From Akkermansia sp. (lineage in GTDB: Bacteria > Verrucomicrobiota > Verrucomicrobiia > Verrucomicrobiales > Akkermansiaceae): DNA of 36,952 nucleotides. Where the stretch lies: NCBI GenBank assembly GCA_030536145.1, contig JAUNQN010000029.1, forward strand, positions 1-36,952, given 5' to 3'. The notes beneath the pieces were generated by a model. That model saw only the letters and a list, made by a program, of their open reading frames with translations, was not told where the DNA came from and did no database searches. Shown here in pieces: positions 15,527 to 26,368 of this stretch (position 1 is the stretch's first letter; every line of letters begins with the position of its first letter). Made by a program: the position numbers and the translations under genes.

Positions 15527-17011
15527 ATGGCATTCCCCGTACTCAGCGCCGACGAGGCGGCAGCGCTCATCCCGAACGGCGAGGTGGTGGGCATCAGCGG
15601 GCTCACGCCGGCAGGGGCGCCCAAGGCGGTGCCCGCCGCCATGGCACGCAGGGCGCTGGCAGAGCATGCCGCCGGGCGGGAGTACCGGATTTCCCTGTTC
15701 AGCGGCGGCTCCAACTGGCGTGAGGTGGACGGCGCGCTCTCCGATGCCGATGCCCTGGCCTACCGCGCGCCCTTCCAGTCCGACCCGGACCTGCGCGCGC
15801 ATATCAACGCCTGTGACCTGGACTACTGCGACATGCACCTATCCGCGCTCACGCAGAACATGCGCTACGGTTTCCTGCCCAGGGTGCGCACCGCCATTGT
15901 GGAGGTGTGCGAGGCAACGCCGGACGGAGAGCTGACGCTTACCACCAGCTCCAGCAACAGCGCCGCCTTCTGCCGCATGGCGGACCGCATTATCCTGGAG
16001 CTGAACGCCTACCACAAGCCCTGCCTGCGGGAGCTGCACGACATCTACCTGCCCGGCGACTACGCGGAGCGCGGGCCCATATCCATCAGCCGCCCGCAGG
16101 ACCGCATCGGCACCCGCACGCTGAAGGTGGACCCCGCCAAGATTGCCGGAGTGGTGCCCACCAACCAGCCGGATGCCGTGCACCCCTTCCGCGCGGTCAG
16201 TGAGCTCACCCACAGCATAGGCCGCAACATTGTGGGGTTCCTGGAACAGGAATACGGCGCAGGCCGCCTGCCGAAGGAGCTGCCGCCTTTCCAGAGCGGC
16301 ATTGGCAACGTGGCAAACTGCGTGCTGGCCGCCATGGCGGAATCAGACGTACTGCCCCCCTTCTCCATGTTCACGGAGGTGGCGCAGGATACCGTGTACC
16401 ACCTGCTCAAGAGCGGCCGCTGCAAGTTCATCTCCAGCAGCACCATCACCTTCACGGAGCCGCTCATGCAGGATTTCTACGCCCATTTCAGCGACTTCAA
16501 GGACCGCATCATCCTGCGCCCCGCGGAGATTTCCAACAACCCGGAGCTCATCCGCCGCATGGGGGTCATCAGCCTGAACACCGCGCTGGAGGCGGACATC
16601 ACCGGCCACGTGAACTCCACCCACCTCTTCGGGCGCAACATGATGAACGGCATCGGCGGCTCATGCGAATTTGCACGCGCCGCCGCGCTCTCCATCTTCT
16701 CCTGCCCCAGCACAGCCAAGGGCGGCGCCATCTCCTCCATAGTGCCCATGGTCTCCCACGTGGACCAGGTTGAGCATGATGTGGACGTGATGGTGACGGA
16801 ACAGGGCGTGGCGGACCTGCGCGGGCTTTCCCCGCGCCGGCGGGCAGAGCTGATTATAGGCAACTGCGCCCACCCGGACTACCGCCCCCTGCTGCGCCGC
16901 TACATGGAGCTTACCCCCACCGGCCACAGCCCGCACAGCCTGGAGCACGGTTTCTGCTTCCACACCGCCTACCTGAAAACGGGTGACATGCGCAACGCCG
17001 GGCTGCCGTGA
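15527..17011 (+). CDS. Acetyl-CoA hydrolase/transferase family protein, probable succinyl-CoA:acetate CoA-transferase
   Basis: This 494-residue protein belongs to the acetyl-CoA hydrolase/transferase family (Cat1/AarC type). The N-terminal domain opens 'VVGISGLTPAGAPKAVP', and 'FSGGSNWREVDGAL' follows. The glutamate expected to form the glutamyl-CoA thioester is probably E284 in 'MFTEVAQDT'. 'GGSCEFARAA' and 'VDVMVTEQGVADLRGLSP' are conserved C-terminal segments. Length is as expected for AarC/Cat1 (about 500). Such enzymes swap CoA between succinyl-CoA and acetate, or propionyl-CoA and succinate. With the sdhCAB operon in the same window, a role in succinate/propionate fermentation is plausible. 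Exact substrate specificity is not readable. The ATG at 15527 has a promoter 28 bp upstream. Confidence 0.9.
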   Translation: MAFPVLSADEAAALIPNGEVVGISGLTPAGAPKAVPAAMARRALAEHAAGREYRISLFSGGSNWREVDGALSDADALAYRAPFQSDPDLRAHINACDLDYCDMHLSALTQNMRYGFLPRVRTAIVEVCEATPDGELTLTTSSSNSAAFCRMADRIILELNAYHKPCLRELHDIYLPGDYAERGPISISRPQDRIGTRTLKVDPAKIAGVVPTNQPDAVHPFRAVSELTHSIGRNIVGFLEQEYGAGRLPKELPPFQSGIGNVANCVLAAMAESDVLPPFSMFTEVAQDTVYHLLKSGRCKFISSSTITFTEPLMQDFYAHFSDFKDRIILRPAEISNNPELIRRMGVISLNTALEADITGHVNSTHLFGRNMMNGIGGSCEFARAAALSIFSCPSTAKGGAISSIVPMVSHVDQVEHDVDVMVTEQGVADLRGLSPRRRAELIIGNCAHPDYRPLLRRYMELTPTGHSPHSLEHGFCFHTAYLKTGDMRNAGLP

Positions 17012-17040
17012 ACACGCGCAGCGCACACCGCGCTTAATCC

Positions 17041-17069
17041 TTGACTTTCCGCGCCCCGCCCCTTAGAAT
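17041..17069 (+). promoter_or_regulatory. Promoter of the MBOAT operon
   Basis: TTGACT (17041-17046), exactly 17 bp, TAGAAT (17064-17069). The expected transcription start near 17076 leaves a leader of only about 14 nt before the ATG at 17090, with no Shine-Dalgarno sequence. Initiation may rely on the short leader. Confidence 0.8.
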
Positions 17070-17089
17070 ATGCAAACCCGCTCTTATCC

Positions 17090-18502
17090 ATGGAATACAC
17101 CGCTACCACATTCTGGCTCTGGCTCATACCCGCCGTGGCCGTACTGTGGGCGGGGGACAAGCTGCTGGCGCGGCGGGATTCAGCGCGCTGCCTCTTCCAC
17201 CGCCTGCTGGTGCTGGCGGTGAGCCTGGCGTTCATCTCCCTGGCGGGGTGGGCCACGCTGGGCGTGTTCTCCCTGGTCACCCTGCTGGCATACGCCCTGT
17301 GCCACCTGGGCCTGCGGCTGGGCATGCGCGGGCGCAGGTGGCTGCTGGGCGGCATCATTCCCCTGCTGCTGCTCCCCCTGCTCTTCTACAAGTACGGCTA
17401 CTTCATCGGCGCAAATGTCTTCCGCCAGCAGTGGGATACGCTCAAGGATCTGGTGATTCCCCTAGGCATCTCCTTCTACACCTTCCAAATCATCGGCTTC
17501 TGCATTGATACCCTGGTGAAGGACGAGCGCATGCCGGGCCTGCTGGACTACCTGAACTTCTGCGCGTTCTTCCCGCGTTTCATCGCCGGACCCATAGAGC
17601 GCCGCGCGGAGCTGCTGCCCCAGCTGCAGCGCATGGAGCTGAAACTGAGCGAGGCCAACCTGCACCTGGGCCTGCGCTACATCATCCTGGGCCTGTTTTT
17701 CAAGATGGCCCTGGCAGACAACCTGGCGTATGCCTTCTGGGACAACTACAACTGGGGAAACGCCTGGATGGTGTGGTGCAACAACCTGCTCTTCACCTTC
17801 CGCATCTACTTTGACTTTGCCGGCTATGCCCTCTCCGCGTACGGCCTGGCCAAGTGCATGGGCATCACCCTGCGCCTGAACTTCCTGAGCCCGTACACCG
17901 CCTGCAACGTGCGGGATTTCTGGCGCCGCTGGCACACCTCCCTCACCTCCTGGTTCACGGAATATGTATACTTTCCCCTGGGCGGCAGCAGGACCCGGCG
18001 CTGGGCGCTGAACATGCTGCTGGTCTTTGCCGTATCCGGCCTGTGGCACGGGGCATCCTGGAACTTTGTGCTCTGGGGCACGCTGGCCGGCGTGGCACTG
18101 GTCATCCACCGTCTGTTCCACAATGCGGGCCTGCGCCTGTGGGCTCCCCTGGGCTGGCTGCTCACCTTCGGCATGACCGTGCTTACCTGGATGTTCTTCT
18201 ATGATACGGACTGGGACCTGCTCTGCAAGCACCTGGAATGGATTTGCACACTGGAAAACTATGACATCAAATGGTTCATAGCTGGTTGCGCATGGCAGCA
18301 CCGTACTCTCCAATCGGCGTTCATTGTTCCCATGACCCTGCTCTCCTTGGCCGTACTCCTCTGCGAGTACCTGGCCCTGCGCAAGAACGCCGACAAGCCG
18401 TACCGCATCCTGCTCCACCCCATTGCCACGGGAGTCGAGGTTTTCCTCATCATCTTCCTCCAGTCAGGGATAAGCAACCAGTTCATTTACGCTGCCTTCT
18501 GA
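17090..18502 (+). CDS. MBOAT-family membrane O-acyltransferase (AlgI/DltB-like)
   Basis: This 470-residue polytopic membrane protein has about ten hydrophobic segments. It carries the family signature 'FWRRWHTSLTSWFTEYVYFPLGGS' (about 277-300) and the catalytic histidine H320 in 'SGLWHGASWNF'. AlgI and DltB move acyl groups, taken from a cytoplasmic donor, across the membrane to polysaccharides or teichoic acids. The gene is followed after 4 bp by an SGNH-like protein, the classic AlgI-AlgJ/X or DltB-DltD pairing, and then by an acyltransferase-3 gene and a glycosyltransferase. The role inferred is O-acetylation of a surface glycan. It is the first gene behind a good promoter. Confidence 0.92.
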   Translation: MEYTATTFWLWLIPAVAVLWAGDKLLARRDSARCLFHRLLVLAVSLAFISLAGWATLGVFSLVTLLAYALCHLGLRLGMRGRRWLLGGIIPLLLLPLLFYKYGYFIGANVFRQQWDTLKDLVIPLGISFYTFQIIGFCIDTLVKDERMPGLLDYLNFCAFFPRFIAGPIERRAELLPQLQRMELKLSEANLHLGLRYIILGLFFKMALADNLAYAFWDNYNWGNAWMVWCNNLLFTFRIYFDFAGYALSAYGLAKCMGITLRLNFLSPYTACNVRDFWRRWHTSLTSWFTEYVYFPLGGSRTRRWALNMLLVFAVSGLWHGASWNFVLWGTLAGVALVIHRLFHNAGLRLWAPLGWLLTFGMTVLTWMFFYDTDWDLLCKHLEWICTLENYDIKWFIAGCAWQHRTLQSAFIVPMTLLSLAVLLCEYLALRKNADKPYRILLHPIATGVEVFLIIFLQSGISNQFIYAAF

Positions 18503-18506
18503 TGCC

Positions 18507-19520
18507 ATGAAACGCCTTCTCCTCATCATTGGGACCGCCGCTTTCCTGGCACTGGCATGTACCCAGCTGTACAACCGCTTCCTGAACCCTGACCTGCAGT
18601 TTTTCCTGAAGGTGGCAGAGGCATCTGATGCCTGGGCGGAGCACATCCACGCGGCAGACCGCCCCGTCTACGTGCTGGCCGGCGGCTCTGAGGCCCGCAG
18701 CAGTGTGGATCCCCAGATTCTGCTGGACGAGTTCGGCATTCCCCTTATCAATGCAGGGGAAGGTGCCGGATACGGCCTGCAGGCCAATGTCGCCATGGCC
18801 TTCCGCTACCTCAAGCCGGGGGATACGATGGTGCTGAGCATGCTGAGCACGAGCGACATCAATGTGCCATCCACCTCCGGGGGAATCAAGATAGCGTTCT
18901 ACCTCATGGGGCAAGACATGTTCTCCTGCGGCCTTATAAAGCCCGGCCTTCAAAACCTGGCCGGGCTGCTCCAGCCGGATTGCCGTTCTTTTGCCGTGTG
19001 GCTCACCCGTTACTTTGCCAAAAACGGGAGAACGTACAAATACCAGGAAAAAACCATCGTCCATCCATCCGGGTGGATGGAGATTCAGCACCGCGACATG
19101 GCCGGCTACAAGCCATACTATGTCAAGCAAACAGTACAATACCTAACGGCATCATCCCCCCTGTTTATTGCCGCGCTGCATGATATAAAGGAAGCATGCA
19201 CGGCGCGGGGCATTCGTCTCGTCATCACCATCCCCAGGGCGTGCAACCTCCCGGACTCGCAGGAACAAATTATACACGACTGCCTGGAATACACCCAAAT
19301 GGGGATACCCGTCATCAAGGATGAATACCTTGGATGCCTGCCAGATAGTGACTTCTTTGCAGACACGCCTGTACACCTGAATGCAAAAGGGGCGAGGGAA
19401 TACACCATGATGCTGGGAGAAGCATTAAGGGACAACCGTTTCTGGACCAGACAGGAACTGGAAGACCTACTGGACAATCTCCGCCCGGAAGGGGACACCA
19501 CCGAATACCGAGCACCATGA
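18507..19520 (+). CDS. SGNH-hydrolase-like protein, partner of the MBOAT acyltransferase
   Basis: This 337-residue exported protein has an N-terminal hydrophobic segment ending 'LALAC' (Cys18), so it is either a lipoprotein or a membrane-anchored protein. The SGNH/DltD-like features are a nucleophile candidate Ser61 in 'LAGGSEARSSVDP' and a late D286-x3-H290 ('ADTPVHLN'). These match the block I Ser and block V Asp/His of the fold. 'LKPGDTMVLSML' and 'ARGIRLVITIPRA' fit the alternating strand and helix pattern. In alginate and teichoic-acid systems such partners hand the acyl group to the glycan outside the cytoplasm. It overlaps the next gene by ATGA. Its GC content is lower than the flanking genes. 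Confidence 0.78.
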   Translation: MKRLLLIIGTAAFLALACTQLYNRFLNPDLQFFLKVAEASDAWAEHIHAADRPVYVLAGGSEARSSVDPQILLDEFGIPLINAGEGAGYGLQANVAMAFRYLKPGDTMVLSMLSTSDINVPSTSGGIKIAFYLMGQDMFSCGLIKPGLQNLAGLLQPDCRSFAVWLTRYFAKNGRTYKYQEKTIVHPSGWMEIQHRDMAGYKPYYVKQTVQYLTASSPLFIAALHDIKEACTARGIRLVITIPRACNLPDSQEQIIHDCLEYTQMGIPVIKDEYLGCLPDSDFFADTPVHLNAKGAREYTMMLGEALRDNRFWTRQELEDLLDNLRPEGDTTEYRAP

Positions 19521-20503
19521 CCCGCACCCCGCAGCGCAACGCATACTGGGATACAGTAAAGGCATTGCTCATCTTCCTCGTTGTAACCGGACACTGCATC
19601 CAGCATTTCACACAGGGAGATTTCTGGACCAATCCCGTATTCACGGGCATCTACATCTTCCACATGCCCCTGTTTATGTTTATCAGCGGGTATTTCTGTC
19701 ACAAATCCCTAGAGAAGCGGGGCTGGCACACACTACCCAGATACAGCATGCGCCTGGTACCGGCAATCCTGGCATTCACGGCAATCAGGGCTGCCATACT
19801 ACTGCGCCACATGCCCCTTGCCCAGATATCCCCTGCCTATCTGGGAGTCCTGTGGTTCTTCACGGTATTGCTGGAATGTTGCCTGTTCGGCTGCATCATG
19901 ACCTCCCTCAAGCACCGCGCGTGGAGAACAGCATGGTGCGTTCTCCCCCTCGTCATCGGCATTGCGGCAGACGGCTATCTGCCGTACGCACGTTTCTTCA
20001 CGACCATGTGGCCGTGTTTCCTGCTTGGCACGCAAACGGACACTCTCCGCAGGCTTGCGGCACGATGCGAACGATGGCACTGGCTCTCACTACCCGCCGC
20101 TGCAGCGGCCCTGTACCTTTTCCGTACAGAATGGTACATGTACATCACCCCGCTGACATTCAGCACTGAAGCGGCACTCGCCTGGATATACCGCCTCCTG
20201 TGTGCAGGAGCAGTTTCCGCCGCATTTCTGTATATCATGGACATATGCCAGACCGGGCAATTCACGGCGGCAGCCGTGGTTGGACGACACACACTAGGGA
20301 TGTATGTACTCCAAGCCGCTTTTTTCAAGTTGCTTCCCCTTTTGCCTCTGCCCATTCCCCTACTGGGCACGGCAGGCTCATGCCTAGTGTCGGCATGCGT
20401 GTTTCTTGCCCTGTACGGCACTTACATCATAACACGGCGCATTCCTATCATACCACAGGTACTGTACGGGGAATCGCTTGACAGGAGAAAGCATACGTGC
20501 TAG
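19517..20503 (+). CDS. Acyltransferase-3 family membrane protein
   Basis: This 328-residue multi-pass membrane protein opens with 'RNAYWDTVKALLIFLVVTGHCIQHF', the usual acyltransferase-3 N terminus. Its catalytic-type histidine (H26) lies in the first membrane helix. 'IFHMPLFMFISGYF' follows at about 54-67, another hallmark. About ten membrane segments follow. Members such as OafA, WecH and fucose O-acetylase-like proteins transfer acetyl groups to carbohydrates. It lies between an SGNH partner and a glycosyltransferase, so it probably acylates the same glycan or its precursor. The start ATG overlaps the previous stop (ATGA). Base composition is the least GC-rich of this operon. Confidence 0.88.
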   Translation: MTRTPQRNAYWDTVKALLIFLVVTGHCIQHFTQGDFWTNPVFTGIYIFHMPLFMFISGYFCHKSLEKRGWHTLPRYSMRLVPAILAFTAIRAAILLRHMPLAQISPAYLGVLWFFTVLLECCLFGCIMTSLKHRAWRTAWCVLPLVIGIAADGYLPYARFFTTMWPCFLLGTQTDTLRRLAARCERWHWLSLPAAAAALYLFRTEWYMYITPLTFSTEAALAWIYRLLCAGAVSAAFLYIMDICQTGQFTAAAVVGRHTLGMYVLQAAFFKLLPLLPLPIPLLGTAGSCLVSACVFLALYGTYIITRRIPIIPQVLYGESLDRRKHTC

Positions 20504-20518
20504 GGTTGTCCAGCTGAT

Positions 20519-21766
20519 ATGGAGGGACGCCGTTTGAAAGTTCTGCTGGGATGCTATGCCTGCGACCCCGGGTACGGGTCTGAGCCGGGCATGGGCTGGA
20601 ACTTTGTGAGCAACATTGCCAAGCACCATGAGGTGCACGCCATTGTGGAGGAAGGGGAGTTCAAGGAAACCCTGACCCGCTTTGCCGCAGAACACCCGGA
20701 GGCGGTGGAGCACATCACCTTCCATTTTGTACCGCGCACCCACCATGAGCTGCTGCGCAAGGTATGGCCGCCCAGCTACTACTGGTTCTACCGCGCCTGG
20801 CACAAGAAGGCGTATGAGCTGGCCAGGGAGCTGGACAAGCAGGAGGACTTCGACATCGTCCACCAGGTCACCATCTCCGGCTTCCGCTGCCCCGGCTACC
20901 TCTGGAAACTGGGCAAGCCCTTCATCTGGGGGCCCCTGGGCGGATTCACGGATACCCCCTGGTGTCTCATCGGCAGCCTGGGCCTGGGCGGAGCTATCCA
21001 CTTTGCCGTGCGGAACATCATCAACGGTTTCCAGAAACGCTGGGGGCGGGAGGCCCGCGCCGCCGCGCGCAACTCCGCCGCCATCCTTACCAGCACCACC
21101 AAGGCAGTGGAGGAAATCAAGGCCTTCTGGAACCGGGATGCCGTGCTCATGAACGAGGTGGGCCTGGAGAAATATGCAGGCACAGAGGGCGTGTCCCCCT
21201 GCACCCATGAGCCGGGCACGCCGCTGCGCATCTGCTGGGCCGGGGAGCACATTCCGCGCAAGGCTCTGGACCTGCTGCTGCATGCCCTGCCCAAGTGCCG
21301 GGAGAAGATGGAGCTGCACGTGCTCAGCAAAGGCCCGCGCATGGAGGCCTGGAAAGCCCTGGCCCACAAGCTGGGGCTGGACGGCGTGGCCACCTTCCAC
21401 GGCTTTGTTCCCCGGCAGGAGGCATTTCAAATCATGTCCTCCAGCCACGTGTTCTGCATCACCAGCGTGCGGGAAGACACCTCCACCGTCGTCTTCGAGG
21501 CATTCCGCTACGGTCTCCCCATCATCGCCCTAGACCACTGCGGCTTTGCCACCGTGATTACGGACACCTGCGGTATCAAGATTCCCATCCGCACCCGCGC
21601 ACAGGTCATAGCGGACTATGCGCGCCACCTGGACTATCTGGCCACGCATGAGGAAGATCGACGCCGACTCTCTGCAGGCGCCCTGGAGCGCTGCAAGGAT
21701 TTCACCTGGGATGCCAAGATGCAGGTGCTGAACAAGCTGTACGCAGAGGCCCTGGAACAGCAATAA
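20519..21766 (+). CDS. Glycosyltransferase family 4 (GT-B fold)
   Basis: The 415-residue protein starts 'VLLGCYACDPGYGSEPGMGWNFV', the N-terminal signature of one GT4 group. It ends with a GT-B nucleotide-sugar domain containing 'ICWAGEHIPRKALDLLLHAL', 'GFVPRQEAFQIMSSSHVFCITSVREDTSTVVFEAFRYGLPII' (with the donor-binding E-x7-E region) and 'LDHCGFATVIT'. It should add a sugar to a lipid-linked or surface glycan in the cytoplasm. The ATG at 20519 is used here. A TTG at 20534 is an attractive alternative: it has GGAGGG about 8 bp ahead and begins at the conserved 'KVLLGCYAC'. It is the last gene of the acylation operon, 15 bp after the acyltransferase. Confidence 0.9.
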   Translation: MEGRRLKVLLGCYACDPGYGSEPGMGWNFVSNIAKHHEVHAIVEEGEFKETLTRFAAEHPEAVEHITFHFVPRTHHELLRKVWPPSYYWFYRAWHKKAYELARELDKQEDFDIVHQVTISGFRCPGYLWKLGKPFIWGPLGGFTDTPWCLIGSLGLGGAIHFAVRNIINGFQKRWGREARAAARNSAAILTSTTKAVEEIKAFWNRDAVLMNEVGLEKYAGTEGVSPCTHEPGTPLRICWAGEHIPRKALDLLLHALPKCREKMELHVLSKGPRMEAWKALAHKLGLDGVATFHGFVPRQEAFQIMSSSHVFCITSVREDTSTVVFEAFRYGLPIIALDHCGFATVITDTCGIKIPIRTRAQVIADYARHLDYLATHEEDRRRLSAGALERCKDFTWDAKMQVLNKLYAEALEQQ

Positions 21767-21776
21767 TCAGGGACGC

Positions 21777-22664
21777 TCAGTCCTCTGATACCGTCCTGCA
21801 GCCCCAGCGGCAGGTGGGGTGGTTGATGGTGATGGCGGTGCGGGCGGTGGAATCACCCAGGAAAATGGAATAGGAGCGCGGGGCGGGGCAGCGGCGGTCC
21901 GTGAGCATGCGCTTGAGGTTGCACCAGCGGTAGGCTATGCCGTGGCGGCGGGTCACGTACCAGGGCAGCAGGCGCTGCTCCTCCTCCCACTCGCGGCGAG
22001 AGGTCTCACTCCACGCCAGGTTCTCCCCGGTCACGGTAAAGGCGGTGGTGAGCAGCTCCGGGCACACGGCATAGCGCTGGCCGTGGTTCACTATCTCCCG
22101 GTAGAACACCACGTCTGCCAGGGCGCGGTACTTGGTGTTGAACCGTATGCCGTGGGCGCGGAAGGATTCCGCACGGTGGAAACAGGAGCAGGTGATAATC
22201 TCACACACGGTGGCGCTGGTCCAGCGGTGCGGGGTAATGGGGCGGCGGTGGCAGATGTAGCGCTGGTCGTTGTCCACAATCACGTAGGTTCCCAGCACAA
22301 TATCCGCCTGCGGCTGCGCGTAAAAGGCCGCAGAAACGCCTGCAAGCGCCCCGGGCAGGTACTGCTCGTCCGCGTTGATATGCGCGGTCACGGCAGCCCC
22401 TGCGGGCATTTTCTCCCAGGCGCGGTTGATGGCATCGTACATCCCCTTGTCCCGCGCGCTCTCATAGGTGAACGTGTAGTCCGGGGAATCAGCGTGCTCC
22501 CGGCGCCACTGCTCCAGCCAGGCGGCGGTTCCGTCTGCGGAGCCGCCGTCCTGCACGTGGTGGTGCACCTGCACGCCCTGCCCCGCCTGGTCCGCCACGG
22601 AGCGGATACAGCGCTGCAGCCAGCCCAGGGCATTGTACGCGGGGGTTACGATGTAGAAAAACAT
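21777..22664 (-). CDS. Glycosyltransferase family 2
   Basis: This 295-residue GT-A-fold glycosyltransferase reads 'FYIVTPAYNALGWLQRCIRSV' at the N terminus, then 'VQDGGSADGTAAWLE', 'SARDKGMYDAINRAWEKM' and the metal-binding 'INADEQYLP' in place of the usual DxD. 'YRALADVVFYREIV' follows. The start is set at the ATG at 22662-22664 because the family begins there and because the frame further upstream runs into the sdhB terminator hairpin. It converges on the GT4 gene with only 10 bp between stops, so it may serve the same glycan, although it is transcribed separately. No promoter was recognised in the short gap behind the terminator. Confidence 0.88.
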   Translation of the reverse strand: MFFYIVTPAYNALGWLQRCIRSVADQAGQGVQVHHHVQDGGSADGTAAWLEQWRREHADSPDYTFTYESARDKGMYDAINRAWEKMPAGAAVTAHINADEQYLPGALAGVSAAFYAQPQADIVLGTYVIVDNDQRYICHRRPITPHRWTSATVCEIITCSCFHRAESFRAHGIRFNTKYRALADVVFYREIVNHGQRYAVCPELLTTAFTVTGENLAWSETSRREWEEEQRLLPWYVTRRHGIAYRWCNLKRMLTDRRCPAPRSYSIFLGDSTARTAITINHPTCRWGCRTVSED

Positions 22665-22719
22665 GGGATATGTGATTTGGGGGACCATGCGCGCCTGCGG
22701 CACCGCTGCGTTTGAAAAG

Positions 22720-22750
22720 GTGGCCGGACGGGGAATCCCCGCCCGGCCAC
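22720..22750 (-). terminator. Terminator of the sdhCAB operon
   Basis: GTGGCCGG/CCGGCCAC outer stem (22720-22727/22743-22750), an A-C mismatch, an inner CGGGG/CCCCG stem and an AAT loop. On the minus strand the hairpin is followed by CCTTTTC, a short T tract. It lies 31 bp after the sdhB stop. Confidence 0.8.
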
Positions 22751-22780
22751 GGAAACGCATTGCCTATGCAGCGCGAGCTA

Positions 22781-23548
22781 TCAGGAGAACACGCCCACGG
22801 CCTCGGAGGCGCAGGCAATCATGTAGTCGCGGTTGAGCTTGGCGATGTTGTCCACGGAGATACCCTTCGGGCAGGCGGCCTCGCACTCGTACTGGTTGGT
22901 GCAGTTGCCGAAGCCCAGGGCGTCCATCTGGCGGACCATGGCCAGCACGCGCTTGTTCTTCTCCGGCTGGCCCTGGGGCAGCAGGTTCAGGTGGGCGGCC
23001 TTGGCAGAGGTGAAGAGCATGGCGGAGCTGTTCTTGCAGCTGGCCACGCAGGCACCGCAGCCGATGCAGGCGGCGGCGTCGAAGGCGGCGTCGGCCGTCT
23101 TCTTGCGCACGGGCACGTTGTTGGCGTTCGGGGCGGAACCGGTGCGGATATCCACGAAACCGCCGGCTGCCACAATCTTGTCCAGGGCGGAGCGGTCCAC
23201 CATCAGGTCGCGCAGCAGCGGGAAAGCCTTCGCGCGGAAGGGCTCGATCCAGATGGTGTCGCCGTCCTTGAACTGGCGCATGTGCAGCTGGCAGGTGGTC
23301 ACGTGCTTGCCACCGTGCGGCACGCCGTTGATGGTCAGGGAGCACATGCCGCAAATGCCCTCACGGCAGTCGTGGTCAAAGTGGATGGGCTCCTTGCCCT
23401 CGTGTACCAGGCCCTCGTTCACGATGTCGAGCATCTCCAGGAAGGAGGCCTCATCGGGAATGTTGGTGGCCTTGTAGGTTTCGATGCGGCCCTGGGCCTG
23501 TGCATTTTCCTGTCTCCAGACCTTGAGCGTAAGATTGAGATTAGCCAT
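22781..23548 (-). CDS. sdhB: Succinate dehydrogenase/fumarate reductase iron-sulfur subunit
   Basis: This 255-residue subunit passes electrons between the flavoprotein and the membrane haem subunit. All three clusters are readable. The [2Fe-2S] cluster has C61, C66, C69 and C86 in 'DCREGICGMC...VTTC'. The [4Fe-4S] cluster has C160, C163, C166 and C170 in 'CIGCGACVASC'. The third cluster has C215, C221 and C225 in 'CTNQYECEAAC', the [3Fe-4S] type. The sequence is of the Bacteroides/Wolinella-like class. It is the last gene of sdhCAB, 44 bp after sdhA, and is followed by a terminator. The direction of catalysis, fumarate reduction or succinate oxidation, cannot be told from sequence. Confidence 0.96.
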   Translation of the reverse strand: MANLNLTLKVWRQENAQAQGRIETYKATNIPDEASFLEMLDIVNEGLVHEGKEPIHFDHDCREGICGMCSLTINGVPHGGKHVTTCQLHMRQFKDGDTIWIEPFRAKAFPLLRDLMVDRSALDKIVAAGGFVDIRTGSAPNANNVPVRKKTADAAFDAAACIGCGACVASCKNSSAMLFTSAKAAHLNLLPQGQPEKNKRVLAMVRQMDALGFGNCTNQYECEAACPKGISVDNIAKLNRDYMIACASEAVGVFS

Positions 23549-23592
23549 AATAGTATATAAGCTTCTTAGAGGTTAGTAATGGAAACGGGGCT

Positions 23593-25557
<1,965 letters not shown>

Positions 25558-25579
25558 AATCGGCTGTAAGTTGAAAGGT

Positions 25580-26251
25580 TTACTTGAGGAGGCCGGTCAG
25601 CACGGCCACTGGGATGGAGATGAAGGCGCCGCAGACAACCACGCCGAAGAGGACGGCGATGATGTTGTAGAGCGGGCGGACCTTGCGGGTGTTCAGGCCC
25701 AGGGTCTGGAACACGGACTGCAGGCCGTGGCGCACGTGCATGAACAGGCAGCACAGGGCCACGATGTAGAACAGGGAGCACCAGCCGTTCTGGAAGGCGG
25801 CCACCACGTGGTTGTAGCAGTCATGCGGGTCGCCGTTGATGGTGAGCTGCCACAGGTGCCAGCCCAGGAAGCAGAAGATCATCACACCGGTGAGCACCAT
25901 GGTGCGGCTGGAAAGCGTGGCCTTCATCGTGCCTTCCTTCTGGTAGGCGGTGCGGGCGTTCACGTTCTCCATCTTCAGCACCAGCGTGAAGCACACGTGG
26001 ATGAGGAGGATGAGGAGGAGTCCCAGGCGGATGGACATGAGCAGCCAGGCCGGCATGGCGTGCAGGCCGGTGGCATACGCATCAATCCAGGAGGGCTCGC
26101 CGTTGGCCGGGCAACCACCGAAGATGGTCATATTGCCGGCCAGGTGACCCACGAGGAACAGGAGGAGACACGAACCCGTCAGGGCCACGATAATCTTGCG
26201 GCCAATCGAGGACGTGACGAACTTGCATGCGGTCGTGATAATGTCGTTCAT
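25580..26251 (-). CDS. sdhC: Succinate dehydrogenase/fumarate reductase cytochrome b subunit
   Basis: This 223-residue membrane anchor has five predicted helices (about 18-40, 66-90, 115-136, 155-175 and 195-220). The histidines H36 ('VGHLAGN'), H85 ('LIHVCF'), H132 ('GWHLW') and H172 ('LFMHVRHG') lie in four helices, as expected for the four axial ligands of a di-haem b558 subunit. This single-subunit type is found in Wolinella, Bacteroides and Bacillus-like enzymes and works with menaquinone. It leads the operon, with a strong promoter starting 25 bp upstream. The ATG at 26251 is the only good start. Confidence 0.93.
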   Translation of the reverse strand: MNDIITTACKFVTSSIGRKIIVALTGSCLLLFLVGHLAGNMTIFGGCPANGEPSWIDAYATGLHAMPAWLLMSIRLGLLLILLIHVCFTLVLKMENVNARTAYQKEGTMKATLSSRTMVLTGVMIFCFLGWHLWQLTINGDPHDCYNHVVAAFQNGWCSLFYIVALCCLFMHVRHGLQSVFQTLGLNTRKVRPLYNIIAVLFGVVVCGAFISIPVAVLTGLLK

Positions 26252-26275
26252 AGTGCAATACGTCTTTGCGGGGCA

Positions 26276-26304
26276 ATTCTAGCGCATGCGCGGGGAAAAG
26301 GCAA
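26276..26304 (-). promoter_or_regulatory. Promoter of sdhCAB
   Basis: On the minus strand TTGCCT (26299-26304) is followed by exactly 17 bp and TAGAAT (26276-26281), 24 bp from the sdhC start. The -10 box is the same hexamer as in front of the MBOAT operon and pnp. Confidence 0.75.
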
Positions 26305-26368
26305 GTCACATTCTGCCCGCAGCGGCAAAAACAGCGTACTTTTCCGCAAAAAAGCTGCTGCAATTTTG

